From JAVBOF01 sp031550915 (lineage in GTDB: Bacteria; Bacillota; Clostridia; Christensenellales; MGBC116941), in NCBI GenBank assembly GCA_031550915.1, contig JAVBOF010000064.1:1-5237 (forward strand): a DNA stretch of 5,237 nt. Reading direction: 5' to 3'. The notes under the pieces are model-generated. The model was given only the letters and a program-made list of their open reading frames with translations. It was not told the origin of the DNA and did not search any database. Shown one piece after another: positions 1 to 5,237 of this stretch (its first letter is position 1; every line of letters begins with the position of its first letter). The position numbers and the translations under genes were made by a program.

Positions 1-189
1 TCCCGAGGCGTCAAAATAAGTGTCGAGGAAGACTGCATTGAAATAAACCTCTATGTGATCGTAGAATATGGTCTTTCTATATCCGCAGTTGCAGATAACA
101 TAATAGATACAGTAAAATACAATGTCGAATGTATGACGGGGTTGCGCGTAAAGGCAGTCAATATAGTCGTTCAGGGCATACGCGTTTAA
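1..189 (+). CDS. Asp23/Gls24 family protein (YloU-like), C-terminal part, 5' end outside the window
   Basis: The frame is open from base 1 to the TAA at 187-189 and gives 62 residues. The visible part has the family's typical end: a beta strand rich in charged and hydrophobic residues (GVKISVEEDCIEINLYVIVE), then the EYGLSIxxVA segment, an amphipathic helix (NIIDTVKYNVE), the MTGL motif, and a final strand VNIVVQGIRV. In Firmicutes, Asp23/YloU proteins are small cytosolic or membrane-associated proteins linked to the cell envelope; their biochemical activity is not known. A yloU-type gene directly upstream of fakA (yloV) is a common Firmicutes arrangement, and the 23-base gap to the fakA start suggests co-transcription. 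About the first half of the protein is missing because of the window edge, not because the gene is broken. The family call is firm; the role is from family knowledge only. Confidence 0.88.
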   Translation, partial: SRGVKISVEEDCIEINLYVIVEYGLSISAVADNIIDTVKYNVECMTGLRVKAVNIVVQGIRV

Positions 190-199
190 TTATAAGTCC

Positions 200-205
200 G
201 GAGGA
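200..205 (+). promoter_or_regulatory. Ribosome binding site of fakA
   Basis: GGAGGA lies 7 bases before the GTG at 213. It fixes that GTG as the start, because no in-frame ATG is available near it and the protein from GTG lines up with the family N-terminus. Confidence 0.85.
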
Positions 206-212
206 TCACTAA

Positions 213-1844
213 GTGCAGCAAGTAATTAACGGCAAACTGCTTAGCAATATGCTCCAGAATGCCGCAGTAAATTTGGAAAACAACAAACACATCATCGATG
301 CATTGAACGTATTTCCGGTACCAGATGGAGATACCGGTACAAATATGTCACTTACGATGAATAACGCAATATTGGAAATAAAAAAGCAGGACACGACCGA
401 AATACCGGTTTTGGTAGATTCGCTTTCTATAGGCGCTTTAAAGGGCGCAAGAGGAAATTCGGGAGTTATCCTTTCACAAATATTCAGAGGCTTTGCAAAG
501 GCCGTAGACGGCAACAGCGAGATTGACGCCAAGTTATTTGCAGAGGCTTTGCAAAGTGGCGTCCTTGCGGCTTATAAGGGCGTTATGAAACCCAAAGAGG
601 GAACGATACTTACAGTTGCAAGGGAATCTGCAGATGCGGGAAGGGCCGCGGCGGATCGTGGTGAAGATATAGAGTTTGTATTGGACGCAGTGATAAAGGA
701 GGGACATGCTTCCCTAGAAAGAACGCCAGAACTGCTTGAAGTATTAAAACAGGCAAATGTTGTGGATGCGGGAGGGAAAGGCCTGCTCGTTATCTATGAG
801 GGTTTCCGTATGGCGCTGGACGGCGTTTTGCCTGAGACTATCAAATCAGATGAATTAAGCGAGAATCTTGAACCTCAGGATTTTGCGGATATCCATGACC
901 TAGATAATATCACATATACATATTGTACCGAATTCCTTATACAAAATCTGGAGCTTCAAGATGCGGATACCGAGATTTTGCGCCTTAGGGAAAGGCTTTC
1001 TATGTTTGGAGACAGTACTGTCGTTGTTGGTGACGAAAGGCTAATAAAGGTACACCTTCATACGGATGCACCCGGTAAGGCTTTGCAGCAGGGCCTTGCG
1101 CTTGGTGAGCTGGATAGGATCAAAATCGAGAACATGCGCGAGCAAAACCGCGAGATACTGAACAGGCGCATGATGGAAAAGAAGGATATAGCGTATATTA
1201 CGATTTCCGCGGGCAAAGGAATAGATGAAATGTTCAAAGGCTTGCTTGCCGATGGGATCGTATCAGGCGGGCAGAGCATGAATCCCAGTACAGAGGACAT
1301 CCTGGCGGCAATAAAGCGGGCGCCTTCAGATAATGTTATAGTTTTGCCAAATAACAAAAACATTTTTCTTGCAGCTCAGCAGGCGGCTGAGATATCGGGC
1401 AAAAATGTCCATGTTATCCAGACAAAAAACATCGTACAGGGCATGGCTGCGGCAATTATATATCACCCGGAGATGGATTTTGCCACCAATATAGAACGTA
1501 TGGAAGGCGCGATTGAAGAAGTTTCTTCCGTAAACATAACAAAGGCCGTAAGGGATTCTAAAGTAGACGGAATCGAAGTTAAGGAAGGCGATATTATCGG
1601 CATTTTCAATGGACAGATAATATCGAAAGGCGATGATAAAGTTGAGGTTGCAGCCAGTACTATATCCAAAGGGATAGAAGGATTTACCGACGGTACGATA
1701 ACCATATTCTATGGTGCTGATATATCAGAGGAAGACGCTGAAGAATTCAGCAACAATATGCAGGAAGAATACCCTGACTGTGACATAGAGCTCCATTATG
1801 GCGGACAGCCTTTGTATGATTACCTTATTGCCATAGAAAACTGA
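213..1844 (+). CDS. fakA: Fatty acid kinase ATP-binding subunit FakA (DhaL/DAK2 domain, YloV family)
   Basis: FakA phosphorylates fatty acids held by a FakB partner, giving acyl-phosphate for phospholipid synthesis; it acts in the cytosol. The 543 residues match the usual length (about 550). Residues 1 to about 205 form the DhaL-type kinase domain, with the metal and nucleotide motif NVFPVPDGDTGTNM at 32-45 (Asp38 and Asp40 as Mg ligands), KGARGNSGVILSQ at 77-89, KPKEGTILTVA at 126-136 and VDAGGKGL at 184-191. A middle domain follows, with Cys238, His281 and His283 (VHLHTD) in the places of the zinc ligands described for staphylococcal FakA. The C-terminal domain, about 325-543, ends in the family signature GGQPLYDYLIAIE. 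The start is GTG, supported by the GGAGG upstream. It sits between an Asp23-like gene and recG, probably in one operon. No FakB is in the window. All expected key residues are present and the gene looks intact. Confidence 0.95.
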   Translation: MQQVINGKLLSNMLQNAAVNLENNKHIIDALNVFPVPDGDTGTNMSLTMNNAILEIKKQDTTEIPVLVDSLSIGALKGARGNSGVILSQIFRGFAKAVDGNSEIDAKLFAEALQSGVLAAYKGVMKPKEGTILTVARESADAGRAAADRGEDIEFVLDAVIKEGHASLERTPELLEVLKQANVVDAGGKGLLVIYEGFRMALDGVLPETIKSDELSENLEPQDFADIHDLDNITYTYCTEFLIQNLELQDADTEILRLRERLSMFGDSTVVVGDERLIKVHLHTDAPGKALQQGLALGELDRIKIENMREQNREILNRRMMEKKDIAYITISAGKGIDEMFKGLLADGIVSGGQSMNPSTEDILAAIKRAPSDNVIVLPNNKNIFLAAQQAAEISGKNVHVIQTKNIVQGMAAAIIYHPEMDFATNIERMEGAIEEVSSVNITKAVRDSKVDGIEVKEGDIIGIFNGQIISKGDDKVEVAASTISKGIEGFTDGTITIFYGADISEEDAEEFSNNMQEEYPDCDIELHYGGQPLYDYLIAIEN

Positions 1845-1855
1845 CGGAGGATGAA

Positions 1856-3904
1856 ATGAAGCTGGATTGCCCGGTTGAAGAGCTTAAGGGCATTGGAACA
1901 AAACGTAAAGAAGCATTTAATGCTTTGGGCATATTCTGTTTAGAGGATATGCTCTATTTTCTTCCCCGCAAATATAAGGATCTAACAAAACTTACACCGC
2001 TGATATCTTTGAAGCATGGCGATGAATGTGTGGCTTATGTAACGGCATTGGCCGCACCTACTGTGCGCCGTATACGCAAAGGCTTGAGCATAGTGGATAT
2101 CAAAATGACGGACGGTACAGGTCAAGCCTATTGCACATGGTTCAACCAGCCTTATGCCGCTCAGCATATAAGGGAAGGCGGCCGGTATTTTATATATGGA
2201 AAGGTAGACAGCAAAACAAAAACCGTCAGAATAATGAACCCCGTTATTGAAAAGGCTTCGGAAATCGTAGATGAGAACAGGGGATTGCTTGCAATTTATC
2301 CTCAAAAACAAGGACTGACACAAAAAATTATCAGGGAATGCGTTCGGCATGCGCTTTCTGCGGCGAAGGGCGAAATAGAAGAATTATTACCACAGGGCTT
2401 TCTAAAGAAATATGATCTCTGCGATAAAGCATTTGCTATAGAAAACATACATTTTCCAAAAAACATGAATGACAAGGATATAGCCATAAAAAGGCTGGTA
2501 TTTGAGGAGATGCTGCTTTACCAGCTTGTAATATTGTATACAAGAAATCCAGATGGAAAAGCTAAAGTTATAGAGCTGAACGAACACGATCAAAAGGCGT
2601 TTGAACAATGTATCGGATTTGAAATGACTGATTCCCAGAAGAAGATATCCTCAGAGCTGTTAAATGAATTATCATCGGGAAAACCAATGGCCAGGCTTTT
2701 GCAGGGCGATGTGGGTAGCGGCAAAACGATACTGGCATTTTTATCTATGTATGCCGCTGCAAAAAAAGGATTCCAAAGTATTCTGCTCGCACCTACGGAG
2801 ATACTTGCAGAGCAGCATTACCGCAATGCATCAATCCTTTTTGATAGGCTTGGAATAACGGTTCGGCTGTTGCGCGGAGGCATGAGACAGAAGGAGCGGA
2901 CGGAAGCGCTCTCCGGCATAGCAACAGGTGAATGCGATATTGTTATCGGCACCCATACGATTTTGCAGGACGATGTTGAGTTTTCTTCGCTGGCCCTTGT
3001 AATAACGGACGAACAGCACAGGTTTGGAGTGAAACAGCGTGCAAAACTGATGGCAAAGGGTGAATCACCGCATATGCTCTTCATATCGGCGACACCAATA
3101 CCAAGGACTTTGGCCTTGATACTTTATGGTGATCTCAGCTTAAGCGTTATAGAGGGTATGCCGAAAGGCAGGCTGCCGGTAAAAACGTATGTTGTGCCGG
3201 AACACAAGCGAAAGGCAATGTACGATTATATCAGTGAAAGCATCAAGGCTGGATCGCAGACATATATAGTAAGCGCATTGATAGACCCAAACGAAGATAT
3301 CGAGGCAAGGCCCGTAACGGAGATATACAGCGAGCTGAAAAAAGGGCCTTTCAAGGAAATTGAGACCGCGCTTTTACATGGCAGGCTGAAGAATGCTGAT
3401 AAGGAAGCGATAATAAATGGCTTTATTGAAAAACGATATGGAGCAATCGTTGCAACAAGCCTTATAGAAGTGGGTATAGACGTAAAGGATGCCGATATTA
3501 TGGTTATCGAGGAAGCGTCGCGGTTTGGCCTTGCCCAGCTGCATCAGCTTAGGGGCAGAGTAGGCAGGGGCTCAAAGCAGTCTTATTGCTATCTATTGCC
3601 TCATAATGCTGAGGAAGCAGCCGTAGACAGGATTAAGATGCTGGCTTCTACAAACGACGGATTTAAAATTGCCGAATACGATCTGGAACACCGTGGTCCC
3701 GGAGAAATATTGGGCGATAGCCAACACGGTTACGGCGGATTGAGGATGGCTAATTTAGTGCGGGATATGGCAATATTAAAACAGACACAGGATATAGCGA
3801 AAACGATTATCGGAAACCATCAAAATTGTGATGAAAGCTATAATCTTTTGCAAGCTGCATTAGAAAAATATAAAGAAAAGCTAAAAGATATCGCGATGAA
3901 TTGA
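1856..3904 (+). CDS. recG: ATP-dependent DNA helicase RecG
   Basis: RecG is a superfamily 2 double-stranded DNA translocase that remodels stalled replication forks and Holliday junctions. The 682 residues are full length for a Gram-positive RecG. The N-terminus has the GIG turn (12-14) and the LPRKYKDL segment (36-43), followed by the OB-fold wedge domain that splits the fork (about 55-130). Helicase motifs are all present: Walker A GDVGSGKT 284-291, motif Ia LAPTEILAEQH 311-321, GTHTILQ 365-371, Walker B DEQH 385-388, motif III SATPIPRT 411-418, ATSLIEVGIDV 533-543 and motif VI QLHQLRGRVGRG 561-572. The TRG translocation motif is at about 603-625. Small departures from the usual consensus are VSALI for VCPLI (471-475) and DLEHRGPGE with His612 where a hydrophobic residue is usual. 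The start is the ATG at 1856, 5 bases after GGAGG (1846-1850); the nearer ATG at 1851 stops after two codons. The gap to fakA is 11 bases, so translation is probably coupled. Confidence 0.97.
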   Translation: MKLDCPVEELKGIGTKRKEAFNALGIFCLEDMLYFLPRKYKDLTKLTPLISLKHGDECVAYVTALAAPTVRRIRKGLSIVDIKMTDGTGQAYCTWFNQPYAAQHIREGGRYFIYGKVDSKTKTVRIMNPVIEKASEIVDENRGLLAIYPQKQGLTQKIIRECVRHALSAAKGEIEELLPQGFLKKYDLCDKAFAIENIHFPKNMNDKDIAIKRLVFEEMLLYQLVILYTRNPDGKAKVIELNEHDQKAFEQCIGFEMTDSQKKISSELLNELSSGKPMARLLQGDVGSGKTILAFLSMYAAAKKGFQSILLAPTEILAEQHYRNASILFDRLGITVRLLRGGMRQKERTEALSGIATGECDIVIGTHTILQDDVEFSSLALVITDEQHRFGVKQRAKLMAKGESPHMLFISATPIPRTLALILYGDLSLSVIEGMPKGRLPVKTYVVPEHKRKAMYDYISESIKAGSQTYIVSALIDPNEDIEARPVTEIYSELKKGPFKEIETALLHGRLKNADKEAIINGFIEKRYGAIVATSLIEVGIDVKDADIMVIEEASRFGLAQLHQLRGRVGRGSKQSYCYLLPHNAEEAAVDRIKMLASTNDGFKIAEYDLEHRGPGEILGDSQHGYGGLRMANLVRDMAILKQTQDIAKTIIGNHQNCDESYNLLQAALEKYKEKLKDIAMN

Positions 3905-3926
3905 ACAAATAATCTATTACATTATG
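3897..3926 (+). promoter_or_regulatory. Possible sigma-G/sigma-F-type promoter for the SASP genes
   Basis: TGAATT (3897-3902) and CATTATG (3920-3926) are 17 bases apart. They resemble the forespore sigma-G pattern, roughly TGAATA then CATnnTA, with one mismatch in the -35 and one in the -10. The -35 overlaps the last codons of recG. Alpha/beta SASP genes are normally transcribed by sigma-G in the forespore, so a promoter here is expected, but the match is imperfect in an AT-rich stretch. A TATAAT at 3944-3949 is an alternative -10, though no good -35 lies 17 bases before it. Confidence 0.3.
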
Positions 3927-3947
3927 AGTATATATTACCAGCGTATA

Positions 3948-3992
3948 ATCTCCTTATCGGGTTAAATTATTAGTACACACGAAAAAGGAGGT
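3948..3992 (+). promoter_or_regulatory. Possible leader hairpin masking the SASP ribosome binding site
   Basis: ATCTCCTT at 3948-3955 can pair with AAGGAGGT at 3985-3992 (eight pairs, one of them G-U), leaving a 29-base AT-rich loop. The right arm is the Shine-Dalgarno core of the first SASP gene. If the transcript starts upstream of 3948, this pairing would hide the ribosome binding site. The long loop makes the helix only marginally stable, so this is an inference from complementarity. Confidence 0.25.
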
Positions 3993-3993
3993 G
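3984..3993 (+). promoter_or_regulatory. Ribosome binding site of the first SASP gene
   Basis: AAAGGAGGTG is a near-perfect complement of the 16S rRNA 3' end. It contains the in-frame GTG at 3991, which therefore cannot be the start. The TTG at 4000, 6 to 8 bases downstream, is correctly spaced. Confidence 0.85.
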
Positions 3994-3999
3994 AATACT

Positions 4000-4194
4000 T
4001 TGGCTAATAAGAAAGTAGTTCCCGAAGCAAAAAACGCGCTGAATAACATGAAATATGAGATAGCGAAAGAACTGGGTGTTAATTTGAAGCAGGGCTATAA
4101 CGGCGACCTTACCGCGAAACAGAACGGCTCCGTAGGCGGAGAGATGGTAAAGCGTCTTATACAGCAGGCAGAACAGACTATGGGCGGAAAGTAA
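4000..4194 (+). CDS. Alpha/beta-type small acid-soluble spore protein (first of two)
   Basis: Alpha/beta SASPs saturate DNA in the dormant spore, protect it from UV and chemical damage, and are cut at germination by the GPR protease to supply amino acids. From the TTG at 4000 the protein has 64 residues and begins MANKKVVPEAK, the usual SASP N-terminus. Both family motifs are present: MKYEIAKELGV (17-27), with the expected GPR cleavage between Glu20 and Ile21, and the GYNGDLTAKQNGSVGGEMVKRLI region (32-54), which forms the second DNA-binding helix. The upstream in-frame GTG at 3991 would add three residues but lies inside the ribosome binding site, so I reject it. The gene follows recG by 95 bases with no terminator between. 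A related gene follows 52 bases downstream, and the pair probably shares a transcript ending at 4493. Expression in the forespore is inferred from the family. Confidence 0.95.
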   Translation: MANKKVVPEAKNALNNMKYEIAKELGVNLKQGYNGDLTAKQNGSVGGEMVKRLIQQAEQTMGGK

Positions 4195-4214
4195 TGTTTA
4201 TAGGATTACTTAAA

Positions 4215-4230
4215 GCATATAGTGCATATA
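4215..4230 (+). repeat. Short direct repeat GCATATA between the SASP genes
   Basis: GCATATA occurs at 4215-4221 and again at 4224-4230, separated by GT, just before the second SASP ribosome binding site. Each copy resembles part of a sigma-G -10 (CATAnnA), but both lie too close to the ribosome binding site, and lack a convincing -35, to be called a promoter. It may be chance. Confidence 0.35.
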
Positions 4231-4233
4231 ATT

Positions 4234-4238
4234 GGAGG
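4234..4238 (+). promoter_or_regulatory. Ribosome binding site of the second SASP gene
   Basis: GGAGG is 8 bases before the ATG at 4247. The in-frame TTG at 4232 overlaps it and so cannot be the start. Confidence 0.85.
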
Positions 4239-4246
4239 ATAAACGG

Positions 4247-4432
4247 ATGAATAACAGTAAAGGCAATGCAAAGGCTGGCCTTGAAAAGATGAAGTATGAA
4301 ATAGCCAATGAATTAGGAGTTAACCTTAAAGAAGGTTACAATGGCGATCTTACTTCCAAGGAAATCGGTTATGTCGGCGGTTATATGACCAAAAGACTGA
4401 TCGAACAAGCTGAAAGAAATATGAGCAAATAA
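4247..4432 (+). CDS. Alpha/beta-type small acid-soluble spore protein (second of two, divergent)
   Basis: This is a 61-residue spore DNA-binding protein of the same family as its neighbour. From MKYEIA to the AE near the end, 33 of 42 residues are identical between the two. The GPR site MKYEIANELGV is at 15-25, with cleavage expected between Glu18 and Ile19. The second motif reads GYNGDLTSKEIGYVGGYMTKRLI (30-52): the common NGSVGGEMVKRL is replaced by IGYVGGYMTKRL. The N-terminus is shorter and lacks the VVPEAK stretch, being MNNSKGNAKAGLEK instead. Synonymous positions differ widely from the first gene, so the duplication is old, or the two were acquired separately. The start is ATG at 4247, set by GGAGG at 4234-4238; a longer frame from TTG at 4232 runs through that site. 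No convincing promoter of its own is visible, so co-transcription with the first SASP gene is likely. Transcription should end at the stem-loop that begins 20 bases after the stop. Confidence 0.94.
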   Translation: MNNSKGNAKAGLEKMKYEIANELGVNLKEGYNGDLTSKEIGYVGGYMTKRLIEQAERNMSK

Positions 4433-4451
4433 CAATCATAACGTGTGATAT

Positions 4452-4493
4452 AAAAAGCCGTTCGGAAGCTGTAGCATCCTTACGGCTTTTTTT
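4452..4493 (+). terminator. Rho-independent terminator, probably bidirectional
   Basis: AAAAAGCCGT (4452-4461) pairs with ACGGCTTTTT (4482-4491). An inner stem GGA-A-GC / GC-A-TCC closes a TGTA loop at 4470-4473, with a small internal mismatch. The + strand ends in seven Ts (4487-4493), fitting an end for the SASP transcript. Read on the - strand, the A run gives five Us, so it can also stop the convergent aminotransferase transcript, whose stop codon lies 18 bases away. Confidence 0.9.
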
Positions 4494-4510
4494 GTGTCGA
4501 GTAAGGTATC

Positions 4511-5237
4511 TCATCTATTGTCCAGCAGTTCGCTCAATATTTTGATCCCCTTTGGTATATCGGCGACCGGCGTATTGCTGAAATTCAACCTCATGGTATT
4601 GAGCCCTCCACCCTCTGCAAAAAACTGGCTTCCGGGGATGAATGCGATCTTTTTTTGCACCGCCAGCGGCAAAAGATCCTCGGTGTTGATATTTTTATCC
4701 AGCTCCAGCCATATAAACAAACCGCCTTCGGGTCTAGTATGCTTGACATTGGAGGGAAAATACTGTTCTATGGCTTCCAGCATAGCGGAAAGCGCCGCGC
4801 TGTACATTTGCTTTGCGCGGGCGATATGCGCCTCATATAAGCCTTCGCGGAAGAATCCGTCTACAATGGCCTGCGTTAGGTTTGCGGTGTGCATATCTGT
4901 AGTCTGCTTTGCGACGATCATATGTTCAAAAAGATCTTTCGGCGCTTTTGTTACGCCGACCCGCAACCCGGGGAATAGCACCTTTGAAGTGCTTGTCATA
5001 TAGATAACATTGCCATATGTATCAAACGATTTAACGGGGGGCAGGTCCGTCCCGAAATAACGCAGCTCCCTATAAGGATCATCCTCCAAAAGCATAACAT
5101 TATGCTTTGCAGTGAGCTCAGCTACTATCTTTCTCCTATCCAGGCTAAGGGTCCTTCCGGTGGGGTTTTGGAAAGTCGGCACAAGGTATACAAACTTGGG
5201 CTTACATTCGATGATCTTTTTTTCAAGATCATCTGGT
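4511..5237 (-). CDS. PLP-dependent aminotransferase, class I/II (LysN/Aro8-like family), C-terminal part
   Basis: The frame is open on the - strand from the window edge (5236) to the TGA at 4511-4513, giving the last 241 residues of a protein that is usually about 400 long. It is a fold-type I pyridoxal-phosphate enzyme that moves amino groups between an amino acid and a 2-oxo acid. Numbered from the window edge, visible motifs are PTFQNPTG (20-27), whose Asn contacts the cofactor, EDDPYRELRY (51-60) with the cofactor-binding Asp and Tyr, STSK (82-85) with Lys85 (codon 4982-4984) as the Schiff-base lysine, the following PGLRVG, and MRLNFS near the end with Arg216 expected to bind the substrate carboxylate. 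Residues TFQNPTGRTLS and LPPVKSFD resemble the group holding LysN and kynurenine/2-aminoadipate aminotransferases. The substrate cannot be told from this. A MocR-type regulator with an N-terminal winged helix is not excluded, since the N-terminus is missing. A GTG at 5182 is an internal valine, not the start. The gene converges on the SASP pair. Confidence 0.92.
   Translation of the reverse strand, partial: PDDLEKKIIECKPKFVYLVPTFQNPTGRTLSLDRRKIVAELTAKHNVMLLEDDPYRELRYFGTDLPPVKSFDTYGNVIYMTSTSKVLFPGLRVGVTKAPKDLFEHMIVAKQTTDMHTANLTQAIVDGFFREGLYEAHIARAKQMYSAALSAMLEAIEQYFPSNVKHTRPEGGLFIWLELDKNINTEDLLPLAVQKKIAFIPGSQFFAEGGGLNTMRLNFSNTPVADIPKGIKILSELLDNR

Noticed and set aside
209..532. A 107-codon open frame on the - strand opposite the start of fakA
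   Set aside because: It is antisense to the conserved FakA kinase motif, with no ribosome binding site or recognisable domain.
3921..3949. A vegetative sigma-A promoter using TATAAT at 3944-3949
   Set aside because: The -10 is perfect, but the hexamer 17 bases upstream (ATTATG) does not resemble TTGACA, and AT-rich gaps often contain TATAAT by chance.
4195..4246. A separate sigma-G promoter for the second SASP gene, using CATATAG or CATATAA as -10
   Set aside because: No good -35 is found 17-18 bases upstream, and the start point would fall within or next to the ribosome binding site.
4494..5003. A 169-codon open frame on the + strand
   Set aside because: It lies antisense to the aminotransferase, begins inside the terminator region without a ribosome binding site, and its product (serine- and cysteine-rich) resembles no family. 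It is a shadow of the real gene.
4511..5182. The aminotransferase starting at the GTG at 5182 as a short 223-residue protein
   Set aside because: The frame stays open to the window edge with family-like residues (KPKFVYLV before PTFQNPTG), so this GTG encodes an internal valine and the gene is cut by the window.
1..5237. Search for tRNA or rRNA genes, CRISPR repeats, insertion sequences, inverted repeats of mobile elements, or defence genes
   Set aside because: None was seen by eye. Nearly all of the window is accounted for by intact or edge-cut housekeeping and sporulation genes, and no gap exceeds about 100 bases.

Overview
The window looks like an ordinary chromosomal segment of an endospore-forming member of the Firmicutes, probably a clostridium-like anaerobe. 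The evidence is the Asp23/YloU-fakA-recG gene order, strong GGAGG ribosome binding sites, GTG and TTG starts, heavy use of the AUA isoleucine codon, and two alpha/beta-type small acid-soluble spore protein (SASP) genes. Base composition looks moderately AT-rich by eye. I could not assign a genus.

Layout: (1) 1-189, + strand: the C-terminal end of an Asp23/Gls24 (YloU-like) gene cut by the window edge. (2) 213-1844, +: fakA (yloV), the ATP-binding subunit of fatty acid kinase, with a GTG start. (3) 1856-3904, +: recG, the branched-DNA helicase, 11 bases after fakA. These three are close together on one strand and probably form one operon. (4) 3905-3999: a short AT-rich gap with a possible sporulation-type promoter and a possible leader hairpin that would cover the ribosome binding site of the next gene. 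(5) 4000-4194 and 4247-4432, +: two tandem SASP genes. Their starts are set by their ribosome binding sites, TTG at 4000 and ATG at 4247. (6) 4452-4493: a strong stem-loop terminator that can serve both strands. (7) 4511-5237, - strand: the C-terminal 241 residues of a fold-type I PLP-dependent aminotransferase whose N-terminus lies outside the window.

How the genes work together: YloU/Asp23 and FakA are envelope and lipid housekeeping functions, and RecG is a replication and recombination repair enzyme. The SASPs would coat and protect DNA in the dormant spore and be degraded at germination. The link between recG and the SASP genes is most likely one of position rather than pathway. The convergent aminotransferase is a separate transcription unit.

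No mobile element, CRISPR array, RNA gene or toxin/defence system was seen, and I found nothing that supports a new biological system. The items most worth a second look are the possible SD-masking hairpin before the first SASP gene, the possible sigma-G-type promoter overlapping the end of recG, and the divergence between the two tandem SASPs.
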